Shown here: positions 7,863-15,552 of the stretch, in pieces
How positions within the stretch are numbered: position 1 is the first letter of the stretch
Layout of the letters: every line of letters begins with the position of its first letter
Assembly (NCBI RefSeq): GCF_016714285.1
Contig: NZ_JADJNN010000021.1
Span: forward strand, 62,001 to 126,000
Origin: Nannocystis sp.
GTDB taxonomy: Bacteria > Myxococcota_A > Polyangia > Nannocystales > Nannocystaceae
DNA: 64,000 bases
Reading direction: 5' to 3'
Notes under the pieces: model-generated
Seen by the model: only the letters and a program-made list of their open reading frames with translations
Told to the model about the DNA's origin: nothing
The model's database searches: none
Made by a program: the position numbers and the translations under genes

Positions 7863-8258
7863 ATGCCATCCCCCGCCATGCCGACCAAGCTGCTGGTCGT
7901 CCTCATCCTGCTGTGCCTGAACCTGGCGACGAACCTGTACAACCTGTCGGGGGCCTTCGCAGGCACCGCGGACTACGTGCGCATCGGCCTCAACGTCGCG
8001 CTGCTGGTCGGCCTGCTGCGCGGGCAGGAGTGGGCCCGCGTGCTGGCGAAGGTGACGGCGGTGCTGACCCTGGTGGCGGGCGCGATCCTGCTGCTGCAAG
8101 CGCTGAGTCTCGGCGGGGCCGCGTTCGTGATCCCGCAGCTGGGGATCTTCCTGTACGGAATGATCACGCTGGCGCTGGTGTACGGCGTGTTCCTGCTGTG
8201 GTGCATGAATCAGGCGGACGTGCAGGAGTGGTTGATCTCGCGGACGATGAAGGATTGA
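7863..8258 (+). CDS. small four-helix membrane protein
   Basis: Unrecognised integral membrane protein of about 131 residues with four hydrophobic segments (LLVVLILLCLNLATNLYN; GLNVALLVGLL; VTAVLTLVAGAILLLQAL; LGIFLYGMITLALVYGVFLLW) and a short polar C-terminus (QADVQEWLISRTMKD). No catalytic or binding motif is visible. ATG 7863 and ATG 7878 are both possible starts. It is followed after 33 bp by the exported metallophosphoesterase gene on the same strand. Confidence 0.65.
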   Translation: MPSPAMPTKLLVVLILLCLNLATNLYNLSGAFAGTADYVRIGLNVALLVGLLRGQEWARVLAKVTAVLTLVAGAILLLQALSLGGAAFVIPQLGIFLYGMITLALVYGVFLLWCMNQADVQEWLISRTMKD

Positions 8259-8291
8259 GCGCGCGAGGGACCACCTCGCGAGGAGTGCATC

Positions 8292-11108
8292 ATGTGGAGG
8301 TTCGTCGCCTGGCTCGCTGTCACCGGGGTGCTGCTGACCGCACGCCCCGCATCGGGTTTTGCAGTGTACAACCAGACCGGCAAGCCGGTGAAAGCCAGGG
8401 TGGGGGGGATGTGGTCGGCCTCCATCCCTCCAAACGACTGGAAGGCCTGCCCCTCGTATGAGAAGAGCTGTGGCGACGGCACCTTGGTCTTGACGGTGGA
8501 CTGGTTCACCTGTGAAGTGCCCATCCGCAAGGACGGCTATGCGCACATCATGTGGCACGAGCGAGACAGCCTCTATACCAAGGATGGCCTGCCGCTCTTC
8601 GGCGAGGGCTACCCGCGCAACTACTACTGCGAGTCTCGCGCGGCCGATCACTCATTGCTGGGCATGGCCCCCGCCGGGGTGCGGGGTCCTCAGGGACATG
8701 GCGACGATCTCTTTCAGCGCGATGTGCGCTTCCTGGCCACCGCCGACCCGCAGTTCAATGGCATCCGGACTGGAGAGGAAGCTCAGATCCACAAGAAGAG
8801 CCGCGAGCTGACCGCGGCCATGCTCAAGGCCATGCAGGCCCGGGTCGACTCGGAGAAGCTGCGCGGCATGCTCATCGCGGGCGACTTGACAAGCAGCACG
8901 GGCAACTTCGAATGGCGTGCCTACCGCGACGCGTTCGGCGTGTGGCCGAGCGCGGTGTACGATGGGATCGGCAATCACGACTACTACCGACTCACGCCGA
9001 CCGAGCGCGGGCTGTACTGCGGGCTTGAGCCCAATATCCCCAACCTTGATCGCAGCGTGGGGCCCAACGGCTCGGACGACTGCAAGTCCCCCAAGGGCAT
9101 CCTTGATGCCATCTCCAACCGGCAGCGCAATACTCAGGTCACCTATTGGGGCGGCAAATTTGTCGACGTGGACGACTACGATGTCAACTACACCCACAAG
9201 GTGACCGGATTCCACTACTCCTGGGACTGGCATGATGTGCACTTCGTCCAGCTAAACCTGTTCCCCGGGGACAAGGCCAGCGATGTCGACGGAGGTAAGG
9301 CCGATCCCTATCAAAGCCTCTCTTTCCTCAAAGAGGACCTTTCGAGATACGTGGGCGACTCGGGCCGCCCGGTCATCCTGGTGTTCCACTATCCACCCTA
9401 CATGGAGGCGGGTGCGTGGCAGGTAAAGTTCTGGGATGCCATCCGAGAGTATCAGGTCATCGCGCTGATCGTCGGCCACGCTCATTTGGTGCATGACAAC
9501 CCCAATTATACGCGCAAGTGGCAAAAACCCGCTGGGACCAAGGAACGCCTGGATGGCGCCAAGGAGCTGCTCGCCGTCGTGGCCGGCAGCGCCCTCGACG
9601 ATGACAAATCTCAGGGCAAAGACCGGGAGGATGGCAACATCGCGTTCACTGAATTCACCATCGGTGAGACGACAATGTCCATCCAGCGCTTCGGCTTCTC
9701 CCAGGCAGCCGGCTCCTTCAAGGTCCTTGACACCCGCAAGTTTGACGTGACTCCGCCCCAGTCCCGCATTCCGGGCAAGGCCATTCCGACGGCGACCGTG
9801 ACGGTGGGCACCGGCTCGGTCGGCCGGTGGCAGGCGCATGCGCTCTGCCCGGCCGGCGCCTTCGTGCAGGAGGCTTCGCTGCAGGTCGAGCCTGATCGGG
9901 GCGGGAGGGACGACTCGGCGCTCAACAACGTCAGCCTCATCTGTTCCGACCCGCAGCGCACCGACATCAAATCCCACCCCGATCAGTGGGGCGGTTGGAC
10001 CAAGCGCCAGAAGTGCAAGCTCAACGGTGACTACCTGACCGGCGCCCGGATGCGCATCGAGCCCGATCAGGGATCAGGGGACGACTCCGGCGCCAATGAC
10101 GTGCAGTTCCGCTGTCGGGGGGCCGACACCAATCCATCGGAGGGCGGTGGGATCTGGGGCGAGTGGGGTGCCAACGTCGAGTGCCCAGCCGGTACAGCGG
10201 TGTGTGGTCTGTCCACCCGTATGCAGCCCCCCCAGGGTGACGGGGACGATACTGCCATGAATGGTCTCAAGCTGCACTGCTGCCGAACGCCGGATGTACC
10301 GGCCTTCGTCATGGTCCGGCGGGAAAGCGGCCAGTGCCTCGATCCCAAAGGCTTCACTGGCGCCATCGGCACGCCGTTGCAGACCTTCCGCTGTGATGGT
10401 GGGCTCGATCAGGCGTTCCGCTACAACCTCGGCGATGCGAAGATGCCGCGCCGGCTGACCAATGCCAAGAGCGGCGCTTGTTTGTTGGCGCCATCGCGTG
10501 GCGTGGAGCTCAATCGCTGCAACGAAACAATGGACGGGGACTGGGCGTTTGACAACTTCGATACCTGGACGCCCATTCGGAATGGGCGCGCATTCGGTTG
10601 CCTGGGGTTGCATAACGACGAGAACATCTGGGAGGAGAGCTGCAACACGCCAGCGCAATGGGCCGCCGTGCAGCTCCCGTTCGCGCCGCGGCCCGTGCAA
10701 GCCGCCATCTTCCTCAACGCAGCCACCGGCAACTGCCTCGACGTGGCGGACTACGACGGCGCCGCGGGCCGTCGCGTCGGCACCTATCGCTGCGATGGCG
10801 GCCTCGACCAGGCGTTCGTGGCCGAGACGGCGCAAGCCAGCCAAAAGACCACGCTGAAGAACGCTGTCCGAGGGTTTTGCGTCGACGTCGACGGCGAGGG
10901 GGGTGAGGCCGGCAAGACGATCGCTCTAGCGAACTGCAGCGGCGCGGCGGACCAGAGCTGGACCTTCACCGCCGACCCCTGGTCCGCCCTGGTCAACGCC
11001 AAGAAGGGCCTCTGCCTCACGGCCAACCCGCCTGGTCCCGCCACTCTCCAGAAATGTGATGGCTCCGACAAACAGAAGTGGGTGCGCGTGCTCCTGCCTT
11101 CGCCGTGA
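8292..11108 (+). CDS. exported metallophosphoesterase with VMO-I and ricin-type lectin domains
   Basis: The 938-residue protein has a signal peptide (WRFVAWLAVTGVLLTARPASG). Residues about 145-420 form a calcineurin-like phosphoesterase: ATADPQFNG (D152, with Gln where most families have His), GDL at 197, GNHDYY at 227, HYPPY near 363 and GHAH near 397. Residues about 500-655 hold three repeats of the vitelline-membrane outer-layer I type (W-x-x-CP ... DDSxxNxxxxxC; e.g. GDGDDTAMNGLKLHC). Residues about 660-935 are ricin-B-type QxW-like beta-trefoil repeats (LDPKGF, CLDVADYDG, CVDVDGEGG). It probably binds glycans and hydrolyses phosphoesters outside the cell. A clear Shine-Dalgarno (GCGAGGAG) precedes ATG 8292. 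GC content is visibly lower than in the neighbours, suggesting acquisition by transfer. Confidence 0.9.
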   Translation: MWRFVAWLAVTGVLLTARPASGFAVYNQTGKPVKARVGGMWSASIPPNDWKACPSYEKSCGDGTLVLTVDWFTCEVPIRKDGYAHIMWHERDSLYTKDGLPLFGEGYPRNYYCESRAADHSLLGMAPAGVRGPQGHGDDLFQRDVRFLATADPQFNGIRTGEEAQIHKKSRELTAAMLKAMQARVDSEKLRGMLIAGDLTSSTGNFEWRAYRDAFGVWPSAVYDGIGNHDYYRLTPTERGLYCGLEPNIPNLDRSVGPNGSDDCKSPKGILDAISNRQRNTQVTYWGGKFVDVDDYDVNYTHKVTGFHYSWDWHDVHFVQLNLFPGDKASDVDGGKADPYQSLSFLKEDLSRYVGDSGRPVILVFHYPPYMEAGAWQVKFWDAIREYQVIALIVGHAHLVHDNPNYTRKWQKPAGTKERLDGAKELLAVVAGSALDDDKSQGKDREDGNIAFTEFTIGETTMSIQRFGFSQAAGSFKVLDTRKFDVTPPQSRIPGKAIPTATVTVGTGSVGRWQAHALCPAGAFVQEASLQVEPDRGGRDDSALNNVSLICSDPQRTDIKSHPDQWGGWTKRQKCKLNGDYLTGARMRIEPDQGSGDDSGANDVQFRCRGADTNPSEGGGIWGEWGANVECPAGTAVCGLSTRMQPPQGDGDDTAMNGLKLHCCRTPDVPAFVMVRRESGQCLDPKGFTGAIGTPLQTFRCDGGLDQAFRYNLGDAKMPRRLTNAKSGACLLAPSRGVELNRCNETMDGDWAFDNFDTWTPIRNGRAFGCLGLHNDENIWEESCNTPAQWAAVQLPFAPRPVQAAIFLNAATGNCLDVADYDGAAGRRVGTYRCDGGLDQAFVAETAQASQKTTLKNAVRGFCVDVDGEGGEAGKTIALANCSGAADQSWTFTADPWSALVNAKKGLCLTANPPGPATLQKCDGSDKQKWVRVLLPSP

Positions 11109-11115
11109 GTACAGC

Positions 11116-11505
11116 TCAGCGATAATCGGTGATATGCCGCCGGGCGCCGGGCTTGTTGGCGGTCTCCTGCTCGGCCTGGCAGGCGGCGCAGAGGGTGGCC
11201 TGGGGCATCAGCACCAGGCGGGCCTGGGGGATCGGCTCGTCGCAGGATTCGCAGAGGCCGTAATCTTCGGGGTCGTCGCGCATGCGCCGGAGGCCGACGT
11301 CGATCGCCTGCAGGGCGGCCGTGCGGGCGCGGTTGCGGTTCGACGCGATGACCTGCGACATCTCGGTGAGCGGGGCCTCGTCGTCGTCGGGTTTGCTGAC
11401 GGCGTCGGCCTTGGCCATGGGGATCGGGACGTCGCCCTCGGCCAGCAGGGCGGCGCGGCGCTGCAGCAGGAGTTCGCGCAGGGCGCCGAGGTCCTTGGCT
11501 CGCAT
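11116..11505 (-). CDS. TraR/DksA-type C4 zinc-finger protein
   Basis: The 129-residue protein is the size of short DksA/TraR homologues. It has an N-terminal charged helical hairpin (LGALRELLLQRRAALLAEG) and a C-terminal C4 zinc finger CESCDEPIPQARL ... LCAAC (C-x2-C-x17-C-x2-C), ending in ITDYR. Family members bind the RNA polymerase secondary channel and modulate rRNA and stress promoters with ppGpp; whether this one has the acidic tip residues needed is not clear (DDDEAPLTEM lies at the expected place). It is convergent with the lectin gene, with a 7-bp gap. Confidence 0.85.
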   Translation of the reverse strand: MRAKDLGALRELLLQRRAALLAEGDVPIPMAKADAVSKPDDDEAPLTEMSQVIASNRNRARTAALQAIDVGLRRMRDDPEDYGLCESCDEPIPQARLVLMPQATLCAACQAEQETANKPGARRHITDYR

Positions 11506-11513
11506 GCCTGGCG

Positions 11514-11519
11514 AGTGTA
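11514..11519 (-). promoter_or_regulatory. -10-like TACACT before the DksA-type gene
   Basis: The hexamer ends 8 nt before ATG 11505, in the 22-bp gap to the upstream methyltransferase gene, so the DksA-type gene may have its own promoter despite the tight spacing. Confidence 0.4.
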
Positions 11520-11527
11520 CGGCCGTT

Positions 11528-12166
11528 TCAGGCCGGCTTGTCGCCGCTGGCGAGGTAGAGCTGGCCGCCGTGCTGCGGCAGCGAGGGCAGCGGCGCGCGC
11601 TCGAAGCGGTGGGCGAGGCGCTCGAGCGGGCGCCAGCCCTCGCGGCGGATGTCGGCGCGGGCGAGCAGGTTGACCATGTGGCCCTGCAGGTTGGGGCGGG
11701 CGGCGTGCACGTCGACGATCACGCAGCGGCCGCCAGGCGCGAGCAGGCCCCACAGGCGCTCGAAGGCGGCCTCCCAGCGGGGGAAGGCGCTGAGGCCGAG
11801 GAAGATGTGGAGGCGGTCGACCTGGACGGGGCCAGCAGCGTGCTCGCGGGCGGCCTGATCGAGGGCGGCCTGATCGAGGGCGTGGACGTCGCTGCAGTGG
11901 AGGACGACCTGGGAGAAGCCGCGCTTGTGGGCCCGGGTGGCGGCCTGGCGGAGCATGCCGGGGCTGAGGTCGACGCCGAGGACCAGGCCCTCAGGGCCGA
12001 CGGCGGGGGCGAGGCCGTCGAAGCTCTGGCCGGTGCCGCAGGGCAGGTCGAGGATCGTCTGGCCCGGGCGGGCTCGCAGGGCGACCGCGGCCTCGCGCCG
12101 CGCCTCACGGTAGAGCGGCTCGAGGCTGCGGTCGTAGAACGAGGAGAACCAGTCGTACCAGCGCAT
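11528..12166 (-). CDS. class I SAM-dependent methyltransferase
   Basis: The 212-residue protein begins MRWYDWFSSFYDRSLEPLYRE, the entry typical of UbiE/COQ5-like small-molecule methyltransferases. Motif I is ILDLPCGTGQSFDGL, motif II is LVLGVDLSPGML, and post-motif segments are VVLHCSDVHAL and GGRCVIVDVHAARP. The substrate is unknown; quinone or lipid methylation are possibilities. An upstream extension to 12289 exists, but ATG 12166 starts the conserved part and has TACCCT 9 nt before it. Confidence 0.88.
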   Translation of the reverse strand: MRWYDWFSSFYDRSLEPLYREARREAAVALRARPGQTILDLPCGTGQSFDGLAPAVGPEGLVLGVDLSPGMLRQAATRAHKRGFSQVVLHCSDVHALDQAALDQAAREHAAGPVQVDRLHIFLGLSAFPRWEAAFERLWGLLAPGGRCVIVDVHAARPNLQGHMVNLLARADIRREGWRPLERLAHRFERAPLPSLPQHGGQLYLASGDKPA

Positions 12167-12175
12167 CGCCCCGCG

Positions 12176-12181
12176 AGGGTA
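12176..12181 (-). promoter_or_regulatory. -10-like TACCCT before the methyltransferase
   Basis: It ends 9 nt before ATG 12166 and supports that start over the longer reading frame. Confidence 0.4.
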
Positions 12182-12245
12182 GGCCGCACGGCGCGAGCGA
12201 GCAAGCGCGTGAGCGACGATCAGGTGGTGTACTTGATCATAGACT

Positions 12246-12277
12246 GCGTCGATTACGTCAAACGACGGAATCGACGC
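12246..12277. other. strong imperfect hairpin in intergenic DNA
   Basis: GCGTCGATT (12246-12254) pairs perfectly with AATCGACGC (12269-12277); after one A/G mismatch, CGTC pairs with GACG around an AAAC tetraloop. It lies between the stop of the small Cys-rich lipoprotein gene and the methyltransferase start. No T-run follows on either strand, so it is either a factor-assisted terminator or an operator. Confidence 0.6.
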
Positions 12278-12332
12278 GACCGTGGGCAAATGTCCGGGGA
12301 ATGTGGTGACATCACCGGCGTCGGGCTGGCTG

Positions 12333-12611
12333 TCACTTCTTGGCGCAGCGCCAGTGGCCGCTGCCGCAGGCGCACACGTGGTCGCCGGCGCCGGAGCGGT
12401 AGACGCAGAAGTCGGACTCGCCGCGGGGGCAGGACGCGCCGTTGCGGGGCTTGGCGCCGGGGCAGCCGCCGCCGCTGGCGGAGCCGGGGTTCTGGCTGCC
12501 GCTGGTGTTGCAGGCGAGGCCGAGGCCGAGGCCGGCGAGGAGCCCGAGGGTCAGCGCGGAGCGGGCGAGGAGCGAGCGAGTGGGGATGCGGTGGGTGCGG
12601 CGGAGCATCAC
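12333..12611 (-). CDS. small Cys-rich lipoprotein
   Basis: The 92-residue protein has a lipoprotein signal peptide (LLARSALTLGLLAGLGLGLAC) and a short mature domain with six Cys after the lipobox (CPGAKPRNGASCPRG, CVYRSGAGDHVCACG, WRCAKK). The mature part probably folds around disulfides outside the cytoplasm. No family is recognised. Confidence 0.65.
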   Translation of the reverse strand: MMLRRTHRIPTRSLLARSALTLGLLAGLGLGLACNTSGSQNPGSASGGGCPGAKPRNGASCPRGESDFCVYRSGAGDHVCACGSGHWRCAKK

Positions 12612-12675
12612 GATCGGCGATGCCAGGCTCGCCGGGGCCTGTCAATGGCGGGGGCGGGATCCCCCGGGGGTTGAT

Positions 12676-12715
12676 CCCGGGATTGGTCCCGAGGATTGGC
12701 CCGAGGATTGGCCGC
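12676..12715. repeat. short GATTGG-containing repeats upstream of two divergent genes
   Basis: CCGGGATTGG, CCGAGGATTGG and CCGAGGATTGG follow each other with a period of about 13 bp in the gap between the divergent genes starting at 12611 and 12773. They could be tandem operator half-sites or neutral slippage products. Confidence 0.6.
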
Positions 12716-12772
12716 GAGTGGGGGGTATGCGGGGCGCGGGTGGGGGTCGATACTGGGCCCGGAGGAACTGCC

Positions 12773-13855
12773 ATGACGCATTCGTTGCTGAGCGCGGCGA
12801 GCCTGGTGCTCGCCCTGGTGCTGGCCTGTGATTCGGGCCCGAAGACCGAGGCGAAGGCCGACGCGAAGGTGGCGGTGGTGGTCGACGCGACGGTGGACAC
12901 GAAGGCCGACGCGAAGGCCGGGGGCAAGCCGCCGGAGGTGGGCGCGGCGGTGGTGGGCGCGGCGGCGGTGACCCTCAAGTCGGTTGCGGAGGTCGAGGCG
13001 GCGCTCGGCAAGCCGATCGCGCTCGCGGCCGCGGACCTCGACCTCGCGGGGCTGGTGAAGCTGGTGGTGGAGGGCAAGCTGACGAGCGCGGCGGAGCTCG
13101 AGCTGCTGCTCAACGCGCCGGGCGGGGCGAGCCATCACATCGACATCGACGCCGACGGCAGCCTCGACTATGTGCAGGTGGTCGAGCTGCGGGCCGCGGG
13201 CGGGGTGACGCTCGAGCTGCGGGCGATCGCCACGAGCGGGGCCTCGGCGGCGCTGGGGGTGGTCGTCGCCAGCCTGGCGATCACGCGGGCCGAGGCCGAG
13301 GGCCAGCTGCGGGTCGCGGCGAGCTACGGCGCGGCGGTGGCGGGCGGGGCGGACTTCACGTTCTCGCAGGCCTACGCGGCGCAGTTCGCCGGGGTCGTGG
13401 TGACGCCGGTCGATGCCGCGGCGGGGGCCTTCCTCGCGTGGTCGGTGCAGGCGGGGCGGCCGGTGTATCTGAGCACGCACGTGTCGGCGGCTGACATCAC
13501 GCTGACGGGCGAGGGCGCGGCGCAGTTCGGGGCGGACGCGTCGGTGCAGCTGGCGGCGCTGCGCCTGGCGGCGCTGCGCGGGGCGCTGAAGGTGGCGCTG
13601 GCGATCGATCCAGCGCTCGCGGCGGGGAGCGACGCGAAGCTCGCGGCGGACGCGAAGGCCGGGGTCCGGGTGAAGGCCGGCGCGCAGGTGAAGCACAGCG
13701 GCAAGGCGGAGGCGGGGGTGAAGGTGGGCGGCGGCGGCGGGGTGAAGGTGGGCGGCGGCGGCGGGGTGAAGGTGGGCGGCGGCGCGGGCGTGTCGATCGG
13801 CGGCGGGGTGAAGGTGGGCGGCAAGGCCGGCGGCGGCGTCAAGATCGGCGGTTGA
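12773..13855 (+). CDS. lipoprotein with glycine-rich repeat tail
   Basis: The 360-residue product starts MTHSLLSAASLVLALVLAC, a lipoprotein signal, preceded by a good Shine-Dalgarno (GGAGG, 12761-12765). Residues 20-60 are a Lys/Ala/Asp linker (KTEAKADAKVAV, TKADAKAGGK). A folded core of about 230 residues contains HIDIDADGSLDYVQVVE, an Asp-rich loop like those in calcium-binding repeats. The C-terminal 60 residues are (A/G)-x-V-K-V-G-G-G repeats of roughly 8-residue period encoded by near-identical DNA. Function unknown; a surface-exposed structural protein is plausible. Confidence 0.72.
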   Translation: MTHSLLSAASLVLALVLACDSGPKTEAKADAKVAVVVDATVDTKADAKAGGKPPEVGAAVVGAAAVTLKSVAEVEAALGKPIALAAADLDLAGLVKLVVEGKLTSAAELELLLNAPGGASHHIDIDADGSLDYVQVVELRAAGGVTLELRAIATSGASAALGVVVASLAITRAEAEGQLRVAASYGAAVAGGADFTFSQAYAAQFAGVVVTPVDAAAGAFLAWSVQAGRPVYLSTHVSAADITLTGEGAAQFGADASVQLAALRLAALRGALKVALAIDPALAAGSDAKLAADAKAGVRVKAGAQVKHSGKAEAGVKVGGGGGVKVGGGGGVKVGGGAGVSIGGGVKVGGKAGGGVKIGG

Positions 13856-13860
13856 GGTCG

Positions 13861-13939
13861 CCTGGCCCGGAGGACAGGTGACCTGGCCCGGAGGACAGGT
13901 GACATGGCTCGGTGGGCGCCTGGCCCGGAGGACAGGTCA
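13861..13939. repeat. 21-bp tandem repeat at two converging gene ends
   Basis: CCTGGCCCGGAGGACAGGTGA occurs at 13861 and 13882, and again at 13919 (last bases GTCA) after a diverged 16-bp spacer. The array starts 6 bp after the stop of the glycine-rich lipoprotein, and its last copy contains the stop codon (13937-13939) of the convergent barrel-protein gene. Confidence 0.9.
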
Positions 13940-14557
13940 GCGGAAGATGGAGCGCGCCAGGGCCAGGACGGCCACCGCCTTCATCACGGTCACGAGGTCG
14001 ACGCTGATCATGAAGCGACCGTCGTGGAGGTCGCGGCCGCCGGCGCGCAGCCACTGGTGGCCGAGCTCGACGCTGAGGATGTTGAGGCCGAAGCTGCCGA
14101 CCAGGCCGCTGCGCAGGCCGACGCCGGTCGCCCCCCAGGCGTCGCCGGTGACCAGACGCGGGGCCAGGCCGACCTGTGCGAGGTTCGTGCCGAACATCGG
14201 CGCGAGGCCGGCGGTGAAGAAGTGGCCGGCGTGGCCCTCGCGCACGCTGTAGCTGTAGCCGAGCTCGGGCCACAGGAACACGTGCTTGTGCACCTGGACG
14301 CTGGCGCCGAGGGCGAGGTCGATGCTGAGGCCGCCGGCCGTGCGTGAGGCGCCCGCGACGGGGGCGGAGCGCGGGGCGTAGGCTCCGCCGAAGCCCAGGC
14401 GCAGGGTGGGTCGCGGGCGCTCGTGCTTGCGCCGCGCCGGCGGGGGTGCGGGCGAGGTCTCGGGCGCGGGGCTTACGGCGACCAGGGTCAACGACAGCAG
14501 CAGGTGGGTCTGCAAGGTGCGTGAGGATAACGCCGTCGTCGTCGGCCGCGAAGCCAT
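13937..14557 (-). CDS. probable outer-membrane beta-barrel protein
   Basis: Unrecognised 206-residue protein. A weak signal sequence (LQTHLLLSLTLVAVSPA) and a Pro/Arg linker are followed by alternating polar/hydrophobic strands rich in Gly and aromatics (LRLGFGGAYAP, LSIDLALGASVQV, VFLWPELGYSYSV, HFFTAGLAPMFG, VGLRSGLVGSFGLNILSVELGHQW), the pattern of small outer-membrane porin-like barrels. It ends in a basic IFR rather than the usual aromatic terminal residue plus helix, so the barrel call is tentative. Confidence 0.6.
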   Translation of the reverse strand: MASRPTTTALSSRTLQTHLLLSLTLVAVSPAPETSPAPPPARRKHERPRPTLRLGFGGAYAPRSAPVAGASRTAGGLSIDLALGASVQVHKHVFLWPELGYSYSVREGHAGHFFTAGLAPMFGTNLAQVGLAPRLVTGDAWGATGVGLRSGLVGSFGLNILSVELGHQWLRAGGRDLHDGRFMISVDLVTVMKAVAVLALARSIFR

Positions 14558-14592
14558 GCCAGCGGTGCACTGTTGACAATCCCACCTTGTGG

Positions 14593-14598
14593 TACCCT
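14593..14598 (+). promoter_or_regulatory. -10-like TACCCT before the desaturase gene
   Basis: It ends 6 nt before ATG 14605. A perfect TTGACA lies at 14573-14578, but with only 14 bp spacing, shorter than the usual 16-18. Confidence 0.45.
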
Positions 14599-14604
14599 GC
14601 GCCG

Positions 14605-15552
14605 ATGGCGGACGCCAGGCTCGATGAGCAGCTGCGGTTCGGACGGCGGACGCCGGCCGACGTGGCCCGTTATCGGCGGAGCATTCACCTCGCGTTCGCG
14701 ATGATCGCGGCGATCTACGTCATCGCTGTCATCGCGGGTCCTGCGGGCCAGGCCGCCGGGGCCGTCGGCGGCGCGCACTGGCTGCTCCCGTGGGTCCTGG
14801 GCGTCCTGCTGCTGCGGATCACCGCGTACTTGACGATCCAGGTCCACGAGTATGTCCACTGCGTGGGGCCCGAGCGGGTCGATCTGCTGATCCGGGTGTT
14901 CCCCGCGATGATCGGCCCCTTGACGGGATACCGGGAGGTGCACTTGTTGCACACCGCCCACCACGAGCATTTGCTGGAGCGCGAGGACCCGGACCTCACC
15001 ATCATGGTGGCGCGGCCATTATGGAGCTACCTGCGGATCCTTTTCTACCACGAGTATTTCTTCGTCCATTACCTGCGGCATGAGGGCCACCTCGCGGGGC
15101 CGGGCCACGTGGTCGAGCTCGCGGCGCGGGCGCTGCTGTTCGCGGCGGCGGTGGTGTGGGTGCCGGGGTGGACGCTGCTGCTGCTGCTGCTGTCGACGCG
15201 CCTGGCCTTCTCGACCGCGTATTTCCTGCTCTCGTGGTACCTGCATCGCGCCGGGCCCCGCGTGGGCACCTATCGCAAGCCGATGCCGGCGTGGCTCGCG
15301 GCGGTGGTGTGGGCGCTCGGTGGTGGGCCGGCGCTGGCGACCCTGCGATACCACGACCTGCACCACCGCTTCCCGGAGATCGATGTCGGCGCGCTCGAGC
15401 GCCTGGGGCGGCAGATCCCCTTCGATCATGCGGCGGCCACGGCGTTCGTGCTCGGCCCCTGCCCGCACCTCGAGGGCTGCGCGCGCTGCGATGACGCCAT
15501 CCGGACGGGGTCCGGGTTTCAGGCGCGCAGCATCCAGTCGAGCGGGGCGTAG
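14605..15552 (+). CDS. membrane fatty-acid desaturase-like protein
   Basis: The 315-residue polytopic protein has the three His clusters of di-iron membrane desaturases/hydroxylases: HEYVHC near residue 90, HTAHHEH near 117, and HDLHHRFP near 252, with four or more hydrophobic segments (FAMIAAIYVIAVIAGPAG; LLPWVLGVLLLRI; LLFAAAVVWVPGWTLLLLLL; WLAAVVWALGGG). It probably introduces a double bond or hydroxyl into a lipid in the cytoplasmic membrane; the substrate is not evident. The C-terminus (CPHLEGCARCDD) adds a Cys/His cluster. Its 3' end overlaps the convergent DUF1501-like gene by 34 bp. Confidence 0.75.
   Translation: MADARLDEQLRFGRRTPADVARYRRSIHLAFAMIAAIYVIAVIAGPAGQAAGAVGGAHWLLPWVLGVLLLRITAYLTIQVHEYVHCVGPERVDLLIRVFPAMIGPLTGYREVHLLHTAHHEHLLEREDPDLTIMVARPLWSYLRILFYHEYFFVHYLRHEGHLAGPGHVVELAARALLFAAAVVWVPGWTLLLLLLSTRLAFSTAYFLLSWYLHRAGPRVGTYRKPMPAWLAAVVWALGGGPALATLRYHDLHHRFPEIDVGALERLGRQIPFDHAAATAFVLGPCPHLEGCARCDDAIRTGSGFQARSIQSSGA

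Noticed and set aside
7841..8461. Plus-strand frame overlapping the small membrane gene
   Set aside because: Low-complexity product; the alternative frame encodes four clean hydrophobic helices.
14573..14578. Perfect TTGACA considered as a standard -35
   Set aside because: Spacing to the TACCCT -10 is only 14 bp, so it is noted but not called a full promoter.
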